From Streptomyces sp. CNQ-509 (GTDB lineage Bacteria > Actinomycetota > Actinomycetes > Streptomycetales > Streptomycetaceae), in NCBI RefSeq assembly GCF_001011035.1, contig NZ_CP011492.1, positions 7,975,334 to 8,039,333 on the forward strand: 64,000 nucleotides of DNA, given 5' to 3'. Each line of letters begins with the position of its first letter. Within the stretch, counting starts at the first letter, position 1. Made by a program: the position numbers and the translations under genes. Below, one piece after another: positions 28,859-37,987 of the stretch. Under the pieces are notes generated by a model, which saw only the letters and a list, made by a program, of their open reading frames with translations, searched no databases and was not told where the DNA came from.

Positions 28859-30130
28859 TCACTTCGATGCGCTCGGAAGTTGAGTACAGGCGCTGTACAA
28901 CTGACCGAACCACTCCCAGTACCGGGCGTACGTGTCGTCGCCGACAAGTTCAAGCTCGATGTCATCGCTGCGGGGCATCTGGGTGAAGTTGGCGCTCCCG
29001 GTGATGACTCGGGAAGTGGGTGTCCCGTTGTACGGGCCCTTGAACATCGTGATCTTCGTTTGCGGCTTTTCCCCGTCCCTGCGGCATACGATGAGGTCGA
29101 TCGTGGGAACGCTCCGCAATTCGGCTTCGACCTCCGTGCCGAGCTCGCCCCCGATGATGACCGTGATCACACATCCCCTCCGCGCCAATTCCGCCACTTT
29201 CTCTGCGATATTGGTGCGGTAATTGGTCCAGTGCGTGAGCGCGAAATCTATCCTGGTGACGTATCTGTTGCCGTCGGGGCCGGGGTGCTCGCATCCATTG
29301 ATCCGGTCGAGGACCTGCCGCACGGGGTCGTCGGTGGCGCTTGTCTGCTTCCGGTGCGGGTAGAACCCGACGCGGTACTTTCCTGCGGCGTAAGACTGGT
29401 AGTAGTGATCCGTAGGGGATCCAGCCGCCCGCTCTTGCAGATCCAGGAAGTAGTCCCGGTAGCGGTTGTAGATCTGGTCCTCCGGCGTGCCCGCACTCTG
29501 GGTTGCCAGCGTGTACGCGTCGTTGAACGAGACGTTTATGTACCAGTCGTGCAAGTTCGACGAGGACTGGAAGACCGTGTTGCGATAAGTGGTGCCGTCC
29601 ACCGACAGATTCGTGAAGAGGGCGAACTTGTTGTGCAGATAGCCGGCGCCATCGACGTTCGGTCCTCCTGTGATGCATCCTCGATTGTCCGGGCATCTCA
29701 TGGCCCAGGAGTCTGCGGTCACATCATTCCCGAGAGCGATTCCTAGCCGATCATAGGTCTCCTCGTGCTCGGCCAGCGCAGAGTCGATGATGACCTTGAT
29801 CTCCGCGCCTCTGATCCTGGCCTGGGTCAGCGCGCTGAGGACATCCTCCCCCGAAGTGTTCTCCGTGACCATCCACTGGTGCATCGCCAGATGAACCTCG
29901 CTGTCCGGTGTCGTGGACTGGAACAGCCGGATGAGCTGGTCGATGACGGCCCTCCGCGCGGACGACCCCGCCGGCGCCGTCGGATCGTGGAAGACCGGCC
30001 CGTTGATCACGGGTGGCACGGTCTGTGCGGCCGCTTCGCTCTGGCTCGACACGGCGGGAGTCGCACTCAACGTGCCCCCAGCCATCACCGTGGCCGCCAA
30101 TGCCGCGACCCATCCCCTGAGCTTGCGCAC
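28859..30130 (-). CDS. Secreted phospholipase D-like protein
   Basis: 423 residues from GTG 30130, with AGGAGGG seven bases upstream. A signal peptide (WVAALAATVMAGGTLSATPA) is followed by two PLD-type halves. The first has AEIKVIIDSAL and the HxK motif in YLHNKFALFTN, then FQSSSNLHDW. The second has GCVITVIIGGEL and QTKITMFKG then TGSANFTQ. The second HKD motif has Gln where His is expected. It is exported and may act on phospholipids or phosphodiesters; activity is uncertain because of that change. Confidence 0.8.
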   Translation of the reverse strand: MRKLRGWVAALAATVMAGGTLSATPAVSSQSEAAAQTVPPVINGPVFHDPTAPAGSSARRAVIDQLIRLFQSTTPDSEVHLAMHQWMVTENTSGEDVLSALTQARIRGAEIKVIIDSALAEHEETYDRLGIALGNDVTADSWAMRCPDNRGCITGGPNVDGAGYLHNKFALFTNLSVDGTTYRNTVFQSSSNLHDWYINVSFNDAYTLATQSAGTPEDQIYNRYRDYFLDLQERAAGSPTDHYYQSYAAGKYRVGFYPHRKQTSATDDPVRQVLDRINGCEHPGPDGNRYVTRIDFALTHWTNYRTNIAEKVAELARRGCVITVIIGGELGTEVEAELRSVPTIDLIVCRRDGEKPQTKITMFKGPYNGTPTSRVITGSANFTQMPRSDDIELELVGDDTYARYWEWFGQLYSACTQLPSASK

Positions 30131-30457
30131 TGTGTCCCTCCTGACTCGTGAGCCACGGAACCCGGCGACGCCCGATCCGATTAGCCCGGGCATAGCGCGC
30201 GAAACGATGATCGGCAGCATGCCATTCACAAGGCAAACAGCTGATACTAATACAGGCCCATTTTCTGTACACCTGCGTCTTGCCGCCATATCGATGCATC
30301 CAGTGTGTGGCGTCCGAGGCGGTGCACCAGTTCCTGCACGGCGTCGCGCACTTGCTCGGGCAGGTTCGCGCGCCAGCCCACGCCCTGGCCCGCACAATCG
30401 CCTTGATGACAGCGGCTGGGAATCGGCTATGAGGTGCACCAGGACATGCGCGTCGAG
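30131..30457. other. Intergenic region, possible gene debris
   Basis: About 330 bases between the PLD-like gene and the IS982-type element. On the minus strand near 30290-30370 it can be read as ANLPEQVRDAVQELVHRLG, which looks protein-like but has no start or end. No supported feature. Confidence 0.35.
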
Positions 30458-31469
30458 CTAGATGAATGAATCCAAGGGATGGTCTGCGGACATGAAGCGA
30501 GGGCGTCCAATGTCGGTGTGTGAAGACAGACCTGGACACCCTCGCGACAGCACTCTATGCCCGGATCGACGATGAGGTGAAGGCTTCGCCGTGGTTGGCT
30601 CCGACCCGGCCGGCAGTCGGGATCGCGCCTACGCTCAGCGACGCCGAGTTGCTCACTCTCGCGGTGATGTCCGCGCTGCTCGGCTACACCTCCGAGCGGC
30701 GCTGGCTGCGCCGGGCCGACCGCGACTTTCGGCACCTGTTCCCCTACCTGCCCGGCCAGTCCGGCTACAACAAGCGCCTGCGGGCCGCGTCGGGCCTGCT
30801 CACATGCGTGATCCGTATCCTGGCGACCGACACGGCGTTGTGGGGCGACGATGTGTGGGTGGTCGACTCCTCACCGGTCGGGTGCGGCTGCTCGCGGGAG
30901 ACGGCCAAGCGCTCGGACCTGGCCGGCTGGGCCGAGTACGGCTACTGCGCGTCGCACTCGCGGTACTTCTGGGGCCTGCGGCTGCACCTGGTGTGCACCC
31001 TGGGCGGGCTGCCGGTCCTGTTCGCGATCACCGGCGCCAAGAGCGACGAGCGCGAGACGCTACGCGACATGCTCGACACCGCGCCGGACGTGATGGCCAC
31101 CCACCCCGGGCAGACGATCATCGGAGACAAGAACTACTACGGCCGCGACTTCGAGCACGACATCGCGGAGCGTCACCTGACACTGCTGCGACCGGCCCGC
31201 AAGGGCGAGACCAAGCCGGCCGGGGCACACCTGTTCAAGCCGCTCCGGCAGGTGATCGAGTCGATCAACCAGACCCTCAAAGGTCAGCTCGACCTGGAAC
31301 GACACACGGCGGCAAGAGCCCGGCAGGGGTGACGGTGCGGATCCTGACACGCATCCTGGCACTGACCGCGGCGATCTGGCACAACGACAAGACCGGTCAG
31401 CCGGTGAAGCGATCACTGATCGCCTACGACTACTGACCGCAACGACACCCCTTGGACTCATTCATCTAG
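30458..31469. mobile_element. IS982-type insertion sequence, ~1.0 kb
   Basis: Ends are 22-base inverted repeats at 30458-30479 and 31448-31469, both starting CTAGATGAATGA and matching at 20 of 22 positions. The interior carries one transposase gene filling the element. The outermost CTAG is itself palindromic, so the exact target duplication cannot be read. Confidence 0.75.
30520..31436 (+). pseudogene. IS982-type transposase, frameshifted near its C-terminus
   Basis: A ~305-residue DDE transposase if restored. Motifs: VWVVDSSPVGC (first Asp), TIIGDKNYYG (second Asp) and PLRQVIESINQTLKGQLDLE (Glu). At 31302-31307 the DNA reads ACACAC; removing one AC pair joins LDLERH to GGKSPAGVTVRILTRILAL and the natural end IWHNDKTG. 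As it stands the protein ends about 35 residues early with an altered tail. The catalytic residues precede the shift, so some activity may survive. Confidence 0.75.
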
Positions 31470-31770
31470 GCGAGTGCGTCCTCCAACTCGTCGTGCTGGT
31501 CCCGCAGACCGTCCAGACGGCGGACCTTCACCTCAATGCCGAGGTCCATTCTCCCGCAGCACCAGGTCCGGCCGGGGTCCTGCATTGCGCTGGCCGAAGT
31601 CGAACAGCACCCGCGCGGCCGCTGACGTCGCTGGCGCCGCGGAGGCGGAGCTGCGCGACCTCCCCGGCGCCGGGCTCGGGCACGCCTACTTTCAGGACCG
31701 CTGCCGCCGCGCGGCCGGCCTGGAAGTGATGGTCACCGACATCGACCACCTCCACGTCGACTTGAGCTGA
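31470..31770 (+). other. Remnant coding DNA after the IS982-type element
   Basis: About 300 bases. The frame ending at 31770 reads LRDLPGAGLGHAYFQDRCRRAAGLEVMVTDIDHLHVDLS, a plausible C-terminal segment with no start or recognisable family. Treated as debris. Confidence 0.35.
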
Positions 31771-31835
31771 GGCCCGGTTTCTCCTGGACAACCAGCGGCC
31801 GGATACGCCAGTCGCGGTGCCGATCAAGGGTGCCT

Positions 31836-31907
31836 TTCAGCTTGCCCTTCGGCTCGCCCCTCTACGTGCCTCTCGGGTTGCCCCTCGGGTTGCCTTTCCG
31901 GTTGCCT
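31836..31907. repeat. Six tandem 12-bp repeats (consensus YTCNGGNTGCCY)
   Basis: Six contiguous 12-base units, e.g. CTCGGGTTGCCC, CTCGGGTTGCCT and TTCCGGTTGCCT; a seventh weaker unit precedes at 31824-31835. They can be read as Leu-Pro-rich peptide but have no convincing gene. The array lies ~550 bases before a MobF relaxase remnant, so iterons or an origin-of-transfer region of a lost conjugative element are possible. Confidence 0.6.
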
Positions 31908-32456
31908 CACAAGGCGCAGAGGAGACGAGGAAGAAGCACGTCAGCGCCCCGGTCAAGGGGGTGCCGGGGCGCCGACAACTTCTCTATGAGGCCCTCTCGC
32001 GAGAGGTCCGGACCCGGTGCCGCCGTCGGCGGCGGCCGCCGTCGGCGCCGCGCCTTGAACACGGGGATGCCACCCCGGGCCTTCTGAGGGTGCCGGTCCG
32101 CTTGCCGATCCGTCTACCGGTCCGGGTACCTGCCAGACGGGCACAGGGCCCGTCGCATCTTGGGACTGGTCGACCGGGCTTTGTCCTCTTCCGGCGTGGC
32201 CTCCGACTTAGCCCCCGGGGAGAGGGGCACCGATCAATCCGCCAGCCGGCGGCCGGCCCGGACCGGCGTGCGGCCCGGTTGTCCTGGTGCTTGCACGCCC
32301 GCTTCCTCCCGCACCAGAAGGGGGGCCGGTGGCTGCGCCGGCGGGCCGCCCCGCGGATACCGCGGTGCGGGACGGCGGACCGGTTCGCGGCCCGCCCGCT
32401 GGCCCTCGTGCCCGCTGCCGCCGTCGCCGCGATGTGGTCGGTGCTGGTCTGGGGTG
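31908..32456. other. Gap between repeat array and relaxase remnant
   Basis: About 550 bases. A further unit-like stretch (GTCCGCTTGCCG and neighbours) lies near 32095-32135. A frame covering 32270-32470 (RFLPHQKGGRWLRRRAAPRIP, PLALVPAAAVAAMWSVLVWG) could be the end of a small membrane protein, but no start or family is clear. Confidence 0.35.
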
Positions 32457-33893
32457 ATGTTGAGCATCGCGCGAGTGGGCGCCGGGTCGGTGTGGCGCTA
32501 CTACCTCCCCGTCACCGCGGGCGTTCGCCGTCCGCGCCGCGCCCGTCCTCCTCCCTCCGGGCAACTGCGGTTGCCGCTGCCCGGCGTCGGCGACGGTGGC
32601 AGCGGCCTGGCGGGCGGGGTGCCGCCGCCCGGGGTGTGGACCGGCCGGGCCTGCCCGGCCCTCGGCGTCGCCGGCGTCGCGACCGAGCGGGAGCTGGAGT
32701 TGCTGTTCGGCCAGGGCCTGTACCCCCGTGCCGACGCCATCACCGCCGAGTGCCTGGCCGCCGACCACAGCCCGGCCGCCGTACGCCAGGCGGTCAAGCT
32801 TGGCTACGCCGTCCGCGAGCGCACCGGCAAAGGCGGCTCCGTGACGGCCTGGGACATGGTGCTGCGCCCACCGCCGTCGTTCCACCTGCTGTGGGCCCTG
32901 GCCGACGACGCAACCCGCCGAATCCTCGAGGACTGCCACCTTCTCGCCGGCGACGACACCCTCGCATCGCTGGAGGAGCGCGGGCTGATCGTGCGCTCCG
33001 GCCGGGGCAGCACCGTACGGCGCCGCGCCCGCCCCGGGGTGGCCGCGGTGCGTTTCCGGCACTGGACGAACCGGCACGGCATGCCGCTGCTGCACGACCA
33101 CTACCTGATCAGTACCCGGGTGCAGCGCCCCGAGGGCGACTGGTCGAACCTGCACGGCCGCGCGCTGCTGGAACAGGCGGTCGCCGCCGGCACCTTCTAC
33201 ACCCAACGGGTCCTGGAAGAGGCGTGCGAGCGCCTCGGGCTCGCCCTCGTTGAACGGGAGACCACCCGCGGCTTGCGGACCGTACCGGAGATCGCCGGCA
33301 TCCCCGAGGACCTCATCGCCTGGACCGGCACCCGCAACGAGCAGATCATGTGCCGCCTCGAAGATCTCGCCGCCGAGTACACGGCGCTCTACGGGTACGA
33401 GTCCGGGCCGCGGGCTCCGGGTCAAGCTGATGGCCCGGGCCGCCAACGAGACCCGCCCACGCAAGCAGCCGGCGGTGCCGCTGCCGGTGCTGCGGGCCCG
33501 CCGCCGTCCGCGTTCGGCGCCGAGCGCATCGACCAGCTGCTCGCGCTCGCACGCCGCGCGGCCGCCGCGATCCGGGCCGCCGCCCGGCCGGTGGTCGACC
33601 TGGCCGGTGCTGCCGCCGATGTCGCCGCCGTCGTCTACGTCCACCGCGGCCGCTTCCGCCGCCGGCACCTGCTCGCCGAAGCCCGCCGCCACCTCACCCA
33701 CGAACTACGCGGCCAGCGCGCCGAGCCCGGCCTTGACGAACGCATCGTCGCCGCCGCCCTCGCCCACTGCTGCGCGCTCACCAAACCTGCCGGGCCGCTG
33801 GCCGGCGAGCACACCGCCTACACCCTCACCCTCGCCGACCAGATGCCCCGCCGAACCGCCGTCCGGTGCCCGTATCACCGCCTCCCGCCATGA
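32457..33893 (+). pseudogene. MobF (TrwC-type) conjugative relaxase, degenerate and truncated
   Basis: From ATG 32457 it starts MLSIARVGAGSVWRYYLP, the TrwC-type N-terminus with paired Tyr residues. Relaxase motifs follow: GVWTGRACPALGV, FHLLWALADDATRRILE, and FRHWTNRHGMPLLHDHYLISTRVQ with the metal-binding HDH. Around 33412 an extra G shifts the frame; LRVKLMARAANETRPRKQ is in the second frame until about 33510, where the first frame resumes. The helicase half usual for MobF proteins is absent and the protein ends at RCPYHRLPP. It marks a former conjugative plasmid or ICE. Confidence 0.7.
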
Positions 33894-34409
33894 GTGGGCT
33901 CGCCTCGCCAGCCTGCGCCTCCAGGGCATCACCACGAGCGGGCCCGGCAAGAGCACGTACGAAGCCGCCACACCAGGCGCTCTTCTTCCGGCCCCCGCAC
34001 GCCAGCAGGAAGCCTCCAGCTCCTCCCGAGAAGTTGGCGCCCGATGGGGTGCCAGGGGCCGCATTTCATTCCATCTCATGATGATCACCCCCTCTCGGAC
34101 ACTCCCGGCCGCCCGCTGCGCGCTCGCGCCCATGGCCCGCGCGCACCTGGCCTGATTCCGGCCCCCACTCATCCGCCGGTCCGACCCATAGCCGTCCGGC
34201 GAGGGCTGCGCATCCGACCGCCCGCCGGTCCGCCGCGCCCCATCTGCCCCGATCCCTCGCGCCGGGAGAACGGCCCAAGGACGTTTCTGCGTGCGCCCGG
34301 CCGGGGAGCACACCCCTCCCGGGCGCAGCGGCCAGCGCCCGCCGCCGGCGGGTGAGTTGCTGCCCAGAGCAGCCTCTGAGCAGCCTCGGAACGGCCCCGG
34401 GCTCTCTTG
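33894..34409. other. Intergenic region without a supported gene
   Basis: 516 bases between the relaxase remnant and the regulatory region of the IclR gene. Open frames exist on both strands but look like GC-driven noise. No repeats or hairpins stand out. Confidence 0.35.
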
Positions 34410-34419
34410 AAACGTTTCG
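34410..34419. promoter_or_regulatory. LacI-type operator (GAAACGTTTC)
   Basis: A perfect palindrome with central CG, of the LacI/GalR-family type, 90 bases upstream of the IclR regulator gene. The local regulator is IclR-type, so a LacI-family protein encoded elsewhere may also control this glycan operon. It differs from the AAACCGGTTT sites at the left end. Confidence 0.6.
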
Positions 34420-34485
34420 GTCCGACCTCTTGTCGTGCAGGGGGCGGGGTGCCAAGGTGTGTCCCTGCGACAAAGTCGAACTGCC

Positions 34486-34500
34486 TTCTATTTTATAGAA
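34486..34500. promoter_or_regulatory. IclR-type operator (TTCTATTTTATAGAA)
   Basis: Arms TTCTAT and ATAGAA around TTT, a very AT-rich 15-bp inverted repeat in GC-rich DNA. It lies just before the ribosome site of the IclR gene at 34509. The form fits IclR-family sites, so autoregulation of the operon is likely. Confidence 0.7.
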
Positions 34501-34508
34501 CGAGGATC

Positions 34509-35333
34509 ATGAGCGACGACGAGGTGCGGCCGAAGCTCCAGCGGGCCGGAGCTGTCAAGAGCCCGATTCAGACGATCGACCGGGTCGCCGCCCTGCTGGA
34601 GGCGGTGGCTGGGGCCGGCCCCGCCGGGATCGCGCTGACGCAGGCCACCGATGCGGTCGGGCTGCGAGCCTCCACGGGCCGCACCCTGCTCTCCGCGCTG
34701 GTGATGCACGGGCTGGTCGTGCAGATCGAGTCCTCCCGCCGCTACGTACTGGGCCCGCGCTTCTTCGAGCTGAACCGCACCTACACGCTCCAGAACGACC
34801 TCGGTGCGGTGGCCGCCCCGGTGCTGCGCGAGCTGTGGGAGACAAGCCAGGAGACCGTGCAGCTGGCCACGCTCCAGCACGGCCGCCGGGTGGACGTGAG
34901 CGTGCTCGTCGGACCGCAGCTGCTCAACATCAACCCCACCACCATGCGCTCGGCGTCCGAGCCGGTCGAACCGCTCATCCACACGGCCGCGGGCAAGGTG
35001 CTGCTGGCCGGACTGCCGGAGGCCGAGCGCGACCGGCTGCTCGCCTCCGGGCGTACCGCCTTCGACCGGGAGACGGTGCTGGCGGAACTGACGGCGGTGG
35101 CCGAGCGGGGCGTAGCGACCAACCACGAGGAGGAGGTCACCGGGGTCTGCGGGATCGCCGCGCCGGTGCGCGACCACAGCGGACGGGTCGTCGCCGCGCT
35201 CTGCCTCGGGTACCCCTCGGCCCGGCGCTCCCCGGCCTACGAGGAGCGGCTGCGGGCGGCGACCACCGCGTCCGCCGCCGAGCTGTCGGTCCTGCTGGGC
35301 GCCCCGGACGACGAGCGGGGCCACCGTGCGTGA
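34509..35333 (+). CDS. IclR family transcriptional regulator
   Basis: 274 residues. The N-terminal winged helix (IQTIDRVAALLEAVAGAGPAGIALTQATDAVGLRASTGRTLLSALVMHGLV) is followed by the IclR sensor domain (LIHTAAGKVLLAGLPE, RGVATNHEEEVTGVCGIAAPVRDHSGRVVAALCLGYP). It opens a seven-gene plus-strand operon for glycan uptake and breakdown and overlaps the next gene by eight bases. The sugar effector is unknown; rhamnose or an unsaturated oligosaccharide is plausible from the neighbours. Confidence 0.9.
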   Translation: MSDDEVRPKLQRAGAVKSPIQTIDRVAALLEAVAGAGPAGIALTQATDAVGLRASTGRTLLSALVMHGLVVQIESSRRYVLGPRFFELNRTYTLQNDLGAVAAPVLRELWETSQETVQLATLQHGRRVDVSVLVGPQLLNINPTTMRSASEPVEPLIHTAAGKVLLAGLPEAERDRLLASGRTAFDRETVLAELTAVAERGVATNHEEEVTGVCGIAAPVRDHSGRVVAALCLGYPSARRSPAYEERLRAATTASAAELSVLLGAPDDERGHRA

Positions 35334-36678
35334 GGACCTCGACGTGCTCGTCGTCGGCGGCGGCCCCGCCGGTATCTGCGCTGCGGCTCAGGCGGCCGGA
35401 CTGGGCGCACGCACCGGCCTGGTGGAGAAGAACGGCGCGCTGGGCGGGACGACCACGGTCGCCGGCGTCGCGCTGCCGGGCCTCTTCCACGCCTGGGGGC
35501 ACCAGATCATCGCCGGAATCGGCTGGCGGCTGGTGCGCGAGGCCGCCGCGGTCGGCGGCACCGCGCTGCCGGACTTCTCCCGCTGGGACCTGCCCCACTA
35601 CCGACTCCAGGTGCCCGTCAACCCCGCCGTCTACGCCGCGCTCGCCGACCGCACCGTCCTCGTCTCCGGGGCCGAGCCGCTGCTGCACACGATGGTTGCC
35701 GAGGCCGAGTGGACCGACTCCCGGTGGCGCGTGGTGCTCTGCGGCAAGGAGGGCTTGCGCGAGGTGTGGGCCGGCCGCCTCGTGGACTGCACCGGCGACG
35801 CCGACGTGGTGGCGCTGGCCGGACTCGCCCGGCGGCGCAATCCGCGGCAGCAGCCGGGCACCCTGATGGTGCGATTCGGCGGCTACGACCACCTCGCTGT
35901 GGACGATCTCGATCTCGCCGCCCTCGACCGGGCCTACGACGCGGCGCTGGCCGAAGGCGTCCTGCGCGCCGAGGACTTCCAGTCGGCCGTCCATCCCCTG
36001 GGCAAGCTGCTGCGCCACCGCGGGGAGAACGCCATCCACGTCACCGGCGTGGACGGCGGTACGAGCGACACCCGTACCCAGGCCGAACTCGCCGGTCGCC
36101 GGGCCCTGTTGAGGATCTTCCGGTTCCTGCGCGCACAACCGGGCCTGGAGGGGCTGACCATCGACTCCTGGGCGGTGGAGACCGGCATCCGGGAGACGTT
36201 CACCATCGACGGCCTCGCCCGGGTCACCGTCGACGACTACCGCGGCGGACGTCTGTGGGACGACGCCGTCTCCTACAGCTTCTACCCCATCGACGTGCAC
36301 CGCTCCGACGGCGACGGCGTCGACATCCGCCCCCTGGACTACGGAGTGCTGCCGACCATTCCCCGGGACGCCATGGTGCCCCGGGACGGCCCGGGGGCGC
36401 TGCTGGTCGCCGGGCGGTCCGTGGCCGGGGACCAGGAGGCCAACTCGGCCTACCGGGTTCAGGCTTCGTGCATGGCCACGGGCCAGGCGGCCGGTACGGT
36501 CGCCGCCCTCTCCGCGGCGACGGACACCCCCGTCCAGGACGTCCCCGTCGCCGCGATCCACCGCACCCTGCGAGCCACCGGCGCGATCGTCCCCGGGGAC
36601 GTCACGGTCGCCCCGCGGCCGCCCACCGGACCGGTCGGTCCCACCCCACCATCCCGCCCAGCCCCGCCCCGCCGGTGA
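35326..36678 (+). CDS. FAD-dependent oxidoreductase
   Basis: 450 residues from GTG 35326. The N-terminal dinucleotide fold is VLVVGGGPAGICAAAQAAGLGA, then EKNGALGGTTTVAGVALPGLF, the pattern of the PF12831-type FAD family. The last FAD contact region is GALLVAGRSVAGDQEANSAYRVQASCMATGQAAG. Such proteins are common in Streptomyces polysaccharide-use operons with an ABC importer, but the reaction is generally not assigned. No signal peptide, so it is cytoplasmic. Confidence 0.82.
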   Translation: MREDLDVLVVGGGPAGICAAAQAAGLGARTGLVEKNGALGGTTTVAGVALPGLFHAWGHQIIAGIGWRLVREAAAVGGTALPDFSRWDLPHYRLQVPVNPAVYAALADRTVLVSGAEPLLHTMVAEAEWTDSRWRVVLCGKEGLREVWAGRLVDCTGDADVVALAGLARRRNPRQQPGTLMVRFGGYDHLAVDDLDLAALDRAYDAALAEGVLRAEDFQSAVHPLGKLLRHRGENAIHVTGVDGGTSDTRTQAELAGRRALLRIFRFLRAQPGLEGLTIDSWAVETGIRETFTIDGLARVTVDDYRGGRLWDDAVSYSFYPIDVHRSDGDGVDIRPLDYGVLPTIPRDAMVPRDGPGALLVAGRSVAGDQEANSAYRVQASCMATGQAAGTVAALSAATDTPVQDVPVAAIHRTLRATGAIVPGDVTVAPRPPTGPVGPTPPSRPAPPRR

Positions 36679-36694
36679 AGGAGAAAACGGAAAA

Positions 36695-37987
36695 ATGAGC
36701 ACCAGCGTCCGAGCCAGACGGCGCCCCCGCGTCCGGGTCGCACTCGCAGCCGCAGTGGCCGCCGTCCTTGCCCTGCCCAGCTGCGGATTCGTCCGGTCCG
36801 GCGACGAAGCCGGCAAATCCACCACCCTGTCCTCCTACACCAGTCCGGAGCAGAACACCGGACTGAAGGAGTTGTACGCCGCATACGAGAAGCAGGAGGG
36901 TGTCACCTTCGACGCCTCCCACGCCGCGGCGGAGGAGCTGAACCAGCAGCTGCGCGTCCAACTCACCTCGGGTACCGCGGCCGACGTCATACGCGTCTCC
37001 CCGGGGTACTCCAGCCCGGTCTCGGCGGGCGTGCTCGGCCAGACCGACGAGCTGGCCGACCTCTCGGACTCCGCGTGGGCGGACCGGCTCGACGACAGCA
37101 CCGCCGTGCTGGCGCAGGCCGGGGATCGCACCGTCGCCTACCCGGTGGGCCGCAACGCCATCGTGGCGGCCTACAACAAGGAGGTCTTCGCCGAGCTGGA
37201 CCTGGAGGTGCCCACCACCTGGAGCGAACTCCTCGACGCCTGCGAGGCGTTGAAGAAGGCGGGCAAGACTCCGATCGCCGCCGGGCTGGTCGAGGGCATC
37301 TACCTCCAATTCTACGTCTACGCCCTGGCCGGGACCCTCGTCCACGCCGAGCAGCCCGACCTCGACGAGCGGATGCGCGCGGGGAAGACGAGCTTCGCCA
37401 AGGAGCCCGCGTGGACGGAGGTCTTCGACAAGCTCACCAAGCTGTCGGAGTACTTCACCCCTCACGCGCTGGGCACCCCACCCGACCAGGCCCAGCAGGA
37501 GCTGGCCCGCGGCAAGGCGGGGATCACGCTGCTGGTCTCGGCCGGGCTCCCCCAGCTCTACGACTACGCACCCGACGGGGCTGAGACGTTCGGCCTCTTC
37601 GCGCTGCCCGCCGATGAGGACCCCGGGGCGACGATGCTCCCCACCGCCCCCGACTTCCTCGCTGTCAACGCCGCCTCACCACGGGTGGCGCAGGCCAAGA
37701 AGTTCCTCGACTTCCTCTCCCGACCGAAGAACGTGGACCGCTACGCGAAGACCCTGGGCGTCCTGCCCGGCCTCGGCAAGACCCCGGATGCGAAGGACTC
37801 CCCGCTGGCCGAGGTGCTCCCGCTGGTGGAAGAGGGCCGTACCGCACCCTACGCCAACTACCTGTGGTCCAACGGAGACACCCAGCAGACGCTGCTCCAG
37901 TCCGGGCAGCAGCTGCTGGACGGGAAGATCGACGTCCCGGAGCTGCTGCGCAAGATGGACAAGCAGTACGCGAAGGGCGCCCCGTGA
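36695..37987 (+). CDS. Sugar ABC transporter substrate-binding lipoprotein
   Basis: 430 residues with a signal and lipobox (ALPSCGF near residue 27). Family 1 solute-binding features: YEKQEGVTFDASHAAAEELNQQLRVQL, ADVIRVSPGY, YPVGRNAIVAAYNKEVFAELDLEVPTTWSELLDACEALKKAGKTP. AGGAGAAAACGG precedes the ATG. It feeds the two permeases that overlap downstream. No ATPase gene is present; as with many Streptomyces sugar importers a shared MsiK-type ATPase is expected (inference). Confidence 0.92.
   Translation: MSTSVRARRRPRVRVALAAAVAAVLALPSCGFVRSGDEAGKSTTLSSYTSPEQNTGLKELYAAYEKQEGVTFDASHAAAEELNQQLRVQLTSGTAADVIRVSPGYSSPVSAGVLGQTDELADLSDSAWADRLDDSTAVLAQAGDRTVAYPVGRNAIVAAYNKEVFAELDLEVPTTWSELLDACEALKKAGKTPIAAGLVEGIYLQFYVYALAGTLVHAEQPDLDERMRAGKTSFAKEPAWTEVFDKLTKLSEYFTPHALGTPPDQAQQELARGKAGITLLVSAGLPQLYDYAPDGAETFGLFALPADEDPGATMLPTAPDFLAVNAASPRVAQAKKFLDFLSRPKNVDRYAKTLGVLPGLGKTPDAKDSPLAEVLPLVEEGRTAPYANYLWSNGDTQQTLLQSGQQLLDGKIDVPELLRKMDKQYAKGAP

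Noticed and set aside
30520..31436. Programmed frameshifting in the IS982-type transposase
   Set aside because: The change is a dinucleotide AC gain rather than a slippery heptamer, and this family normally uses one frame.
31830..32087. Leu-Pro-rich 85-codon frame over the 12-bp repeats
   Set aside because: Arises from the tandem repeat; no ribosome site or family. The DNA repeat is the more likely feature.
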